NCBI GenBank assembly: GCA_903927495.1
Contig: CAIYNH010000019.1
Location: 1-5,602, forward strand
DNA length: 5,602 bases
Reading direction: 5' to 3'
From: an uncultured beta proteobacterium
Lineage (GTDB): Bacteria; Pseudomonadota; Gammaproteobacteria; Burkholderiales; Burkholderiaceae_C
The position numbers and the translations under genes are program-made. The notes under the pieces were generated by a model that was not told the DNA's origin, searched no databases, and saw only the letters and a list, made by a program, of their open reading frames with translations. Shown one piece after another: positions 1 to 5,602 of the stretch (positions within the stretch are counted from its first letter, which is position 1; each line of letters begins with the position of its first letter).

Positions 1-1923
1 GCCATCAGCCTGAACTACAGTGACGTGAATGTCACTGGTGCCAAAACCATTGCAGCCACTGGCAACGTGGCTGTGGGTACGGTAACCAGCAGCGGGCGTG
101 GCACCAAGACCGGCGTCGGCACTGGCAATGAAGTAGCCTCACTGGCCAGCGACTATGTACTGCAAGCACAACCCACTATCACAAACGTAGCAGGCACCAT
201 CACCCGTTTAAGCGAAGTAACCTGGGTCGGTGGCTCCACGGGCGATTGGTCTAATCCGGCCAATTGGAAAGGTGGCGCTATTCCCACTCGTGACAACGTA
301 GCACGGGTGGTGATCCCGGCTACGGTCAATCCGGTGTTTGGCCCGGGGCTTGATCAACCGGTGCTGCTCGACAGTTTGAGCGGCGGCGGTTTGCAGATCA
401 CGGGGGGCACACTTGATGTTTCTCAGCAATCGCAGCTCACACGCCTGAACCAGACTGATGGCACCCTCAAGGGCACCGGAACACTGACGGTGACAGACAG
501 CTTTTCCCAAACTGGCGGTCGCATTGCGATCAGTGGCGATGCCACCATTCACCAGACGCAAGGCAATCTGACGGCAATCAGTCTTTTGGCCAAGGCTCTC
601 GACATTTCTACCGCTGCGGGTGATTTGATTTTGAACAATGTCGGCGCAACATCAGCAGCCAACATCAAGTCCTCGGGCTCGATATCGCAAACCCCTACAG
701 GCACACTCACAGTGCTGGGTGATCTGGTGGCGAGCGCCGGAACCGACGTGGTGTTGGATGCCGCACGCAACCGTTTTGCTGGCAAGGTTAGTATCAGTGG
801 CCGCAATATCACCCTCACTGAGGGAGCCGGCCCGCTGATGCTGGGCGATACCAAGGCCAGCGGGGATCTCAAGATTGTGACCACACAAGGAGAGGTCACG
901 CAGGCCAAAGACAGCAGTGCGGCGGTGGCAGGCACAACTTCAGTGAACTCCTCCAAGGACGGTGCACCCCAAGCCATCCAGCTTGATAGCCCGAATAACC
1001 AGTTCACAAAAGCCGTCAGTCTGACTGGCAGCGACATCCAGATCAGTCAGTCCAACAAGCCGTTGGTGCTGGGAGCCATCAACAGCGCCGGCAATTTGGA
1101 AATTAGCAGTGCCGGGTCTGTCAGCCAGATTGCCGCAGTGACGGCAAGCGGCACCACCTCCATTGCGGCCACCGGAAAATCGGTGGAATTGACGCATCCG
1201 GACAATGCGTTGGGTGGCCCGCTCACAGTCAAAGCGGCTAGCCTTGATCTGGTTGTTGGGAAGAGCGAGTTATTACTGAGTGACATGGATATTACAGGCG
1301 AGGCTCATTTAAGCAGCACCGCTGGACCGGTGCGCCAGGTGAGCGGTGCGCAATTGTCTTTTGGTGGCGCGAGCAGCATCAAAGCCAGTCAGCAAAATAT
1401 GCCTACTAGCGTGACACTGATTAATTCGGCGGTGAATGCGCCCAAGGGTCTTCTGATCAACTCGGAAGTCACCCAAACCAAAGAGCAGGTGCTCGATGTC
1501 GAGGTCGCCGTCACTTCCAATCATCTGGCCAAGCCAATCGCTGTGCAGCCAAGCCAAATTCCGGCAGCACCACGCCCATCGGTGAACGATACAGGCGTCA
1601 CCTTGGCTGCTAACAGCAAGATCCTACCCTGGGCTTTTGGGGTTTCTGACGGACATCCGTGGTTGGAGCCACTGGTCAGTGAAGGGCGCAGCTTCGAGTT
1701 GCCTTTGGCGCAGTTGGCCGATCAAACCAGCGCGCGCATGGTTCACACGCCGTCTGTGGTGCGCACGGTCGATGGTGGCGAGCTGCCGTCTTGGTTAGAG
1801 TTCAACACAACGACCAATACATTGCAGTCTAAAAATGTGCCAGCGCAAGCCTTGCCACTGGTTCTGACCGTGGAAGTTGACGGTGCCACCTGGATGGTGC
1901 GACTGGTGGCTGGTCAGAAATAA
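1..1923 (+). CDS. C-terminal part of a large filamentous-haemagglutinin-like repeat adhesin (5' end outside window)
   Basis: The frame is open from the first base to the TAA at 1921-1923, so this is the last ~640 residues of a longer protein; the GTG at 25 is not a convincing start. The beginning (about 1-210, ending SDYVLQAQPTITNVAGTITR) resembles the end of a YDG-type repeat of FHA-like proteins. At 223-276 comes a WVGG..GDWSNPANW..G motif typical of beta-strand-rich bacterial surface proteins. From about 679 to 1476 there are degenerate beta-helix-like repeats of 70-75 residues. The tail (about 1620-1920) has an LPSWLEFN motif resembling putative Ig/cadherin-like (He_PIG) domains. Composition is rich in S, T, G, A, N and V, with no Cys seen. 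There is no visible beta-barrel, LPXTG or membrane segment, which fits a two-partner-secretion exoprotein or similar adhesin; no transporter gene is in the window. The class is fairly sure; the adhesive role and secretion route are inferred. Confidence 0.8.
   Translation, partial: AISLNYSDVNVTGAKTIAATGNVAVGTVTSSGRGTKTGVGTGNEVASLASDYVLQAQPTITNVAGTITRLSEVTWVGGSTGDWSNPANWKGGAIPTRDNVARVVIPATVNPVFGPGLDQPVLLDSLSGGGLQITGGTLDVSQQSQLTRLNQTDGTLKGTGTLTVTDSFSQTGGRIAISGDATIHQTQGNLTAISLLAKALDISTAAGDLILNNVGATSAANIKSSGSISQTPTGTLTVLGDLVASAGTDVVLDAARNRFAGKVSISGRNITLTEGAGPLMLGDTKASGDLKIVTTQGEVTQAKDSSAAVAGTTSVNSSKDGAPQAIQLDSPNNQFTKAVSLTGSDIQISQSNKPLVLGAINSAGNLEISSAGSVSQIAAVTASGTTSIAATGKSVELTHPDNALGGPLTVKAASLDLVVGKSELLLSDMDITGEAHLSSTAGPVRQVSGAQLSFGGASSIKASQQNMPTSVTLINSAVNAPKGLLINSEVTQTKEQVLDVEVAVTSNHLAKPIAVQPSQIPAAPRPSVNDTGVTLAANSKILPWAFGVSDGHPWLEPLVSEGRSFELPLAQLADQTSARMVHTPSVVRTVDGGELPSWLEFNTTTNTLQSKNVPAQALPLVLTVEVDGATWMVRLVAGQK
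679..1476 (+). repeat. Degenerate ~75-residue protein repeats in the adhesin
   Basis: Four successive units can be aligned by eye at about 679-903, 904-1128, 1129-1338 and 1339-1476 (the last incomplete). The shared pattern is a V/I-x-L strand, an N-x-F or N-A-L turn, a VS(L/I)xGxxI strand, an LxLG or LLLSD strand, then (A)SGxLxI and a closing GxVxQ or GPVRQ. Each unit ends with Gln: GEVTQ, GSVSQ, GPVRQ, EVTQ. The units have diverged strongly at DNA level, so they are old repeats and not a recent tandem expansion. Repeats of this kind in FHA-like proteins form coils of a beta-helix; that fold is inferred here. Confidence 0.6.
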
Positions 1924-1970
1924 AAAAACAGCTACGAGCAGGCTGGCTTTGCGCCATCAAACCAGCCTGC
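1922..1970 (-). terminator. Probable intrinsic terminator of the kinase-regulator operon, in the convergent gap
   Basis: A perfect 9-bp inverted repeat, GCAGGCTGG (1938-1946) and CCAGCCTGC (1962-1970), has a 15-nt loop. On the minus strand it is followed, after a 9-nt gap, by seven T (the A run at 1922-1928). An alternative smaller minus-strand hairpin (CAGC/GCTG, 1929-1932 with 1942-1945) sits directly against the T run. The upstream arm lies inside the last codons of the regulator and the loop holds its TGA. On the plus strand the hairpin also follows the adhesin stop but lacks a T run, so termination there is less likely to be intrinsic. Confidence 0.55.
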
Positions 1971-2664
1971 AGTCCACAGTCAAGACAAACCCTAGTCCCG
2001 GTATGGCCTTGATGGGTGCTGGCAAACCCAGTGATGCTTCGCATTTTTTTCGCAGACGCGACAGCAGCACATCTATTCGGTTGAATCCCAGGTGATGCTC
2101 ATGCCCGTTGAGCGTTCGGCTCAATTCTGATTTGCTGACGTAGCCACCCTTGGCTTCTGCCAGACTATGCACCAATTGATATTCTTTGGCGGTGAGCTGA
2201 AGGCTGCGCTGATCGCCCGCGTGGGGGGGGGGGAGCCAGAGCCACTTTTGCATGTCAAGCAGCCACGGCCCGATGCCTTCTTGGGGTTTCGAATGTTGTA
2301 GCCGCCTGAATACAGCTTCGATATTGGCAACCAGTTCGAGAAAGTTTACCGGCTTCACCAAATAGGTGTCTGCACCACTGGTTAGCCCTAATATTCGATC
2401 TTCCAGCTGCCCCAAAGCGGTCACCATAATGATGGCCACATTGCTACTGGCATGCAGCGTGCTGGCAATATCAAGCCCGCTTTCTTTGCCAAGCCCAACA
2501 TCCAAAATGACAACATCAACGGGCTCACTGGGTATGCGCCTAAAAAACTCAGCCCCCGTGCTGACACCCCACACGCGATAGCCTTTGGCATCCAAAAAAT
2601 CGACCGTGCTGTCGCAAAGATCGATATCGTCTTCAATTACCGCAACCCGGGCTTTTGCGTTCAT
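1957..2664 (-). CDS. OmpR/PhoB-type response regulator (REC + winged helix)
   Basis: This is a 235-residue cytoplasmic transcription factor, the usual size for the family. The receiver domain (about 5-122) has the acidic pair E11/D12 plus D13, phospho-acceptor D55 (VILDVG), T82 (MVTA), Y101 and K104 (LVKP), so it looks competent for phosphorylation. The effector domain (about 130-232) starts with a beta-platform, then LTAKEYQLV (157-165), a recognition helix around RIDVLLSRLRKK (196-207) and the wing IKAIPGLGFVLTV (218-230). The ATG overlaps the kinase stop as ATGA, which fixes the start and suggests translational coupling; no strong Shine-Dalgarno is visible. The neighbouring kinase is its expected phosphodonor. 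Oddity: codons for L144-PPP-H148 contain an 11-base C run at the start of the effector domain. Its regulated genes cannot be read from the sequence. Confidence 0.93.
   Translation of the reverse strand: MNAKARVAVIEDDIDLCDSTVDFLDAKGYRVWGVSTGAEFFRRIPSEPVDVVILDVGLGKESGLDIASTLHASSNVAIIMVTALGQLEDRILGLTSGADTYLVKPVNFLELVANIEAVFRRLQHSKPQEGIGPWLLDMQKWLWLPPPHAGDQRSLQLTAKEYQLVHSLAEAKGGYVSKSELSRTLNGHEHHLGFNRIDVLLSRLRKKCEASLGLPAPIKAIPGLGFVLTVDCRLV
2223..2233. repeat. Homopolymeric G11 (C11 on coding strand) inside the response regulator
   Basis: Eleven uninterrupted G on the plus strand read as C on the coding strand and encode the end of Leu144, Pro145-147 and the first base of His148. In-frame at 11. 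Losing one C would send translation to a stop at 2121-2123; gaining one would stop it at 2165-2167. Either product keeps the receiver domain but loses the DNA-binding helices. Confidence 0.9.
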
Positions 2665-4868
2665 GCCACTTCTGCCGGTGGCAGGCGCACATGCATCGTG
2701 GTGCCAACGCCGATTTGACTGGTTATTTTCAACTGGCCACGGTATTGGGTGACGATGCGATCGACCAGAAACAGCCCCAAACCAACCCCGCTGGCACTGG
2801 CGGTATTACTACCGCGGTAATAGCGCTGACAAACCTTGTCGATTTCTGCTGCTTCGATGCCAACGCCTTCATCTTCGACCGAAAAAAGTAGCGCGCCATC
2901 CGATTGCGGCACCACACGCAGCCAAACCGAACTACCAGGGCTGGAGTATTTGCACGCATTTCCCAGTAGATTGACTATGACGATAGCCAGCAGTTCGGGG
3001 TCGATTTTGAACGAATTGATATCTGCTGGGCAGAGGAAATGAATGTAATGGCGGGGCGAGTCCAAGGCGACCTGATTCACCGCTGACTCGAGTAGCGGCC
3101 TGAGGGCAACCATTTTTTCACGGCGAACAACGCCTTCTTGTCCTATGCGCCCGAGTCGGTCCTCTGCCAGACAGTTGTCGACAAAACCAGCCAAGCGCCT
3201 GACACCTCGGCGCACCCGACGAATCACTTCGCTGGATCCACATTCTTCCTCGCAGCGCAACTGGAGCACCTGTGCCGCTGAGTCGATCACACTCAAGGGC
3301 GAACGAAACTCATGCGAAACCATGCTAAAAAACTGTTTTTGGTCAGCGAGCAACTGCTCGGCCATGTCTTTGGCCTGACTCAAGCGCTGCTGCGACACCA
3401 TGCGGTCACTGACATCGGCCGCCAAAGAAATAGACCAACTCATATCGCCGTCTTGGTCATAACAACTGGTGTTATGCCATTCACAGGTGATGATGGAGCC
3501 GGATTTGGTGTGATTGGCATTGACCGACTGGGTCGGGTTGGCACTGCTGGATTCATTGAGCACGCGTTGCACGTGGGCTTGTTCGCTCTCAGGCACCAGC
3601 AAGTCAAGCATGTTGCGCCCCAAAGCCTCTTGCTCAGTCCAGCCAAATATGCTGGTCGCGGCCCTGTTCCAAGCGATCACTTTTTTAAACTCATCAAAAA
3701 CCACGATGGCCAGGGGTGATGTATGGAACAACTGGTTCCAACGCTGGTTGCTGACCCTGAAGCGTTGGTTAATCTTAAAAATATAAACAATGGTTGCAAT
3801 GGCTACGAGCAACAGCGTCAACAGCGCCACAGAAATCACATAAAACCAGGACTGATCTGGCACCACTGGCGACGGGTCATAGAGAAACCCACCCAGGTTG
3901 AAATCAGGTTTAAGAACCCCCAGCTCTGCATAAACTGCTGCAATATGCTGCCAACGGCCGGCATACATGTGGCCGGGCTCGACCAAGTCCGAATTCAACA
4001 GCGGAACCATTTGTTTGGCCTCAAACTGAAGGTGCGCCAAGCTGTGGCGCTGGCTGTAGCGCTGATAAATCAGCCGGGCAATTTCGTCGGGATGCGCCAT
4101 GGCATATTTCCAGCCCTCAACACTGGCAGCCCGAAAAGCACGCACCCGCTGCGGGTGTTGGGCTATTTGCTGTTCGGTCGTGAAAAGGTTATCACCATAA
4201 AAGTCAATTCCGCCCGAACGTGGCGAGTAAAGAATGTAAGGCTGGTTGTCAGCAGTTAAATCAAAGGGCTCGTCCGTGGTGTAGACCGACATTCCATCAA
4301 TCTTGTGCGTCACCAACTCTCGGCTCGAAAAATCATGGCTCACACTGGTAAACCGGTTTTCAGGTATGCCTTCACGGCGCAGGTAGGCCAACAGCTCAGA
4401 CGATCCGGTCTCGATCATCAGACGCCGTCCGGCGAGGTCGTGCAGGGTTTGAATAGTGGGGGTGGCCAGTGTCATCAGCGCCAGCGGCGAATGCTGAAAG
4501 ATGGCAGCAAGCACCACCACCGGCTCACCCTTTTCGCGCAGCAGCAGTAAATCGGTGGTGCCAACGCCAAATTCGGCCTTGCCGTCGAGCACGTTGCGTG
4601 TGGGATCAATACCTGGCTCGCTTGGTGTGATCACCACGTCCAGGCCGGCGTTGCGGTAGAACCCTTTTTCTAAAGCCGCATAGTAACCAGCAAACTGAAA
4701 CTGATGCTGCCACTTTAACTGCAGTCGCACAGTGTTGAGTGGTGCCGCCAGAACATTACTGCACCCTAGCCAGAAGGTACACATTACAACTAAAAAGAAA
4801 AAACCCAATGTCGGCTTGTGCCAAGTCGGAGTCGCTTGGGTTAAAGCAGTGTCCGTGGTGTCACCCAT
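2661..4868 (-). CDS. Membrane sensor histidine kinase with NMT1/THI5-like periplasmic binding domain and PAS domain
   Basis: A 735-residue sensor kinase. Order: an N-terminal hydrophobic segment (21-41, probable signal peptide ending VLAA); a solute-binding-like domain (about 45-300) with NMT1/THI5 hallmarks (VRLQLKWQHQFQFAGYYAA, EKGFYRNAGLDV, then G.AEFGVGTTD); one clear transmembrane helix (341-364); a PAS domain (about 373-490); HisKA with H519 in FSMVSHEFRSPLS; and HATPase_c with N box N633/N637, G1 DEGVG (666-670), G2 GVGLGLF (694-700) and G3 GVGTT (720-724). All catalytic boxes look intact. No receiver or Hpt domain is attached, so phosphate should go to the regulator encoded next, with which it overlaps by 4 bases. 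NMT1-type domains bind thiamine-pyrimidine precursors, sulfonates or similar small molecules in transport systems; the ligand here is unknown. Start: an in-frame stop at 4905-4907 and no other start codon before 4868 make this ATG the most upstream possible; it lacks a clear Shine-Dalgarno. Confidence 0.93.
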   Translation of the reverse strand: MGDTTDTALTQATPTWHKPTLGFFFLVVMCTFWLGCSNVLAAPLNTVRLQLKWQHQFQFAGYYAALEKGFYRNAGLDVVITPSEPGIDPTRNVLDGKAEFGVGTTDLLLLREKGEPVVVLAAIFQHSPLALMTLATPTIQTLHDLAGRRLMIETGSSELLAYLRREGIPENRFTSVSHDFSSRELVTHKIDGMSVYTTDEPFDLTADNQPYILYSPRSGGIDFYGDNLFTTEQQIAQHPQRVRAFRAASVEGWKYAMAHPDEIARLIYQRYSQRHSLAHLQFEAKQMVPLLNSDLVEPGHMYAGRWQHIAAVYAELGVLKPDFNLGGFLYDPSPVVPDQSWFYVISVALLTLLLVAIATIVYIFKINQRFRVSNQRWNQLFHTSPLAIVVFDEFKKVIAWNRAATSIFGWTEQEALGRNMLDLLVPESEQAHVQRVLNESSSANPTQSVNANHTKSGSIITCEWHNTSCYDQDGDMSWSISLAADVSDRMVSQQRLSQAKDMAEQLLADQKQFFSMVSHEFRSPLSVIDSAAQVLQLRCEEECGSSEVIRRVRRGVRRLAGFVDNCLAEDRLGRIGQEGVVRREKMVALRPLLESAVNQVALDSPRHYIHFLCPADINSFKIDPELLAIVIVNLLGNACKYSSPGSSVWLRVVPQSDGALLFSVEDEGVGIEAAEIDKVCQRYYRGSNTASASGVGLGLFLVDRIVTQYRGQLKITSQIGVGTTMHVRLPPAEVA

Positions 4869-5061
4869 AAAATGGAATAGGTCAAAATTGCTTGCAAAGA
4901 AACTTCATTTCGGGAAATTTCTAAATTTGGGTTTGGTTGATGTTATTGTCTATTTTATTTCCGTTTGGAAGTCATTCTTTCAATTGAAAACATTCGCTGC
5001 ACGGTATCCAGATGGAGCCGTTCTGCCAATCGAAATCATGCGTTGACCGTAATGGCGGGTA
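4869..5061 (-). promoter_or_regulatory. AT-rich upstream region of the two-component operon
   Basis: This 193-nt stretch has no convincing gene and becomes markedly AT-rich between about 4869 and 4990, unlike both flanks, as expected for the operon's promoter. The best minus-strand boxes I can see are TTGAAA (4983-4978) and TAAAAT (4957-4952), but they are 20 nt apart, too far for a good sigma-70 promoter, so I do not assign a promoter exactly. The two AAATTT blocks at 4915-4920 and 4923-4928 form a near-palindrome. The part nearer 5061 is GC-richer and may be leftover sequence of the broken genes to the right. Confidence 0.4.
4978..4989. promoter_or_regulatory. 12-bp perfect palindrome TTTCAATTGAAA upstream of the kinase
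   Basis: A perfect 12-bp palindrome lies about 110 bp upstream of the kinase ATG and overlaps the best -35-like hexamer. It could be an operator for a dimeric regulator. There is only one copy and the sequence is AT-rich, so chance is a real possibility. Confidence 0.25.
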
Positions 5062-5250
5062 TTAGCAAGCCATTTCAGCAAATGATATTACCTGCATCAA
5101 ACGCGTGCGCAGTGCCGCCCGCTCCTCAGACTTGGCGGCCTCCTTAATCATCGGCACAACCGTGCCCATGTGGCTAAGCACCGCATCATCAATCCATGTC
5201 GATTCATGATGCTCTGGTGGTGTCATCTCGGTGAGGGCAACCTTGCCGAA
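5062..5250 (-). pseudogene. C-terminal remnant of an unidentified minus-strand gene
   Basis: A minus-strand frame is open from an ATG at 5538 to the TAA at 5064-5062 (158 codons), but only its last ~60 residues look like a genuine protein end: a mixed hydrophilic and amphipathic stretch with WIDDAVLSHMGTVVPMIKEA and a helical SEERAALRTRLMQVISFAEM. The first ~96 codons lie antisense to a likely transposase tail and probably are not real. I infer that this is the 3' end of a gene whose 5' part was replaced by the mobile-element fragment. I do not recognise the family. It stops 193 nt upstream of the kinase and reads in the same direction. An alternative is that the whole 158-residue frame is a real small hypothetical protein; I consider that less likely. 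Confidence 0.35.
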
Positions 5251-5580
5251 AGTGCGAGGTTGATACCCCATGCGATAGAGCAAGACATCCATGCCTATGC
5301 ATTGATATTCAACATCACCCAAGCGCTGTGTTGGGAGACTGCGCAGCAGATCGAGCCGATCAAGCGTGAGAAATACAGTGTCAACAGCGTCTACGCACTC
5401 AAGCTTGCCAGTTCGCTGGTGATTTGCTGGCTCAGGACTGTGCCAACCGAGCTCGACCGCCTTATCGCCTCCCTGGTCGAGTTGATTGGCCAGACGTTGG
5501 AGATGATCCGTCCCAATCGAAACTTCCCGCGAAGACATGCCATCGGTGGCGCACAGCGCCCGAGAAAGGCCTACAGATGA
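5170..5580 (+). pseudogene. C-terminal fragment of a transposase, probably IS4-like
   Basis: The frame ends at TGA 5578-5580. From about 5250 its ~110 residues have the style of the C-terminal end of IS4-type transposases: IEQDIHAYALIFNITQAL (compare the usual RQE..A.LLAYNL.R pattern after the YREK motif), a helical region with ELDRLIASLVELIGQ, and a strongly basic tail RPNRNFPRRHAIGG..RPRKAYR. Third positions are mostly G or C, as expected for coding. Upstream of about 5245 the same frame stays open back to 5086 but reads unlike a transposase, and the GTG at 5170 is only the nearest possible start. No DDE catalytic residues or YREK motif are present, so this is a non-functional remnant unless the element continues elsewhere. 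Family assignment is from memory of the pattern, not a search; no terminal inverted repeat could be identified in the 22 bases left after the stop. Confidence 0.5.
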
Positions 5581-5602
5581 AACTGATCAGCCCTTAACTT
5601 CA

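Noticed and set aside
25..27. GTG as the translation start of the adhesin
   Set aside because: The frame is open to the window edge, there is no Shine-Dalgarno sequence, and the preceding residues continue the same repeat-like style, so the gene begins outside the window.
549..1037. A 162-codon open frame on the minus strand within the adhesin
   Set aside because: It is fully antisense to a clearly coding plus-strand repeat protein and shows no recognisable domain; long antisense frames are common in GC-rich repetitive genes.
3723..4259. A 178-codon plus-strand open frame inside the kinase
   Set aside because: It is antisense to the solute-binding and transmembrane part of an unmistakable histidine kinase and has no domain features of its own.
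4756..4770. Possible lipoprotein lipobox (WLGC, Cys36) in the kinase N-terminus
   Set aside because: The -3 position is Trp instead of Leu/Val/Ile and a normal signal-peptidase site (VLAA) follows directly, so a lipoprotein signal is poorly supported.
5062..5538. A 158-codon minus-strand open frame taken as one intact gene
   Set aside because: Its first ~96 codons lie opposite a region that reads better on the plus strand as a basic transposase tail with coding-like third positions; only the final ~60 residues look genuine.
1..5602. CRISPR array, tRNA, rRNA or riboswitch
   Set aside because: No regularly spaced direct repeats, cloverleaf-like segments or recognisable conserved RNA elements were seen on either strand.

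Overview
The window looks like a chromosomal segment of a Gram-negative proteobacterium, most likely a betaproteobacterium of the Burkholderiales. Three features suggest this: moderately high GC with GC-rich third codon positions, a large filamentous-haemagglutinin-type secreted protein, and a periplasmic-sensor histidine kinase paired with an OmpR-type regulator. The taxonomic call is an inference from gene style, not from a marker gene.

Layout. Positions 1-1923 (+) hold the 3' end of a long repetitive surface or secreted adhesin that is open at the left edge. A short convergent intergenic region (1924-1956) follows, with a hairpin and an A/T run that probably terminates the opposite operon. 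On the minus strand, 4868-1957 is a two-gene two-component operon. The first gene is a 735-residue membrane histidine kinase (2661-4868) whose sensor is an NMT1/THI5-like solute-binding domain followed by a PAS domain. The second is its OmpR/PhoB-type response regulator (1957-2664), joined by an ATGA stop/start overlap. Upstream of the kinase, 4869-5061 is an AT-rich leader that should hold its promoter. The right end (5062-5602) looks like rearranged DNA: the C-terminal remnant of an unidentified minus-strand gene abuts the C-terminal remnant of a plus-strand transposase, probably IS4-like.

How they work together. The kinase is expected to bind a small molecule in the periplasm, or receive a signal from it, and pass phosphate from His519 to Asp55 of the regulator. 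The regulator would then control promoters not visible here. The convergent adhesin is a possible but unproven target.

The most interesting signal is an uninterrupted run of 11 G/C bases inside the regulator, at the start of its DNA-binding domain. Gain or loss of one base would remove the DNA-binding domain, so it is a candidate phase-variation switch of a regulator, or alternatively a sequencing-error hotspot.
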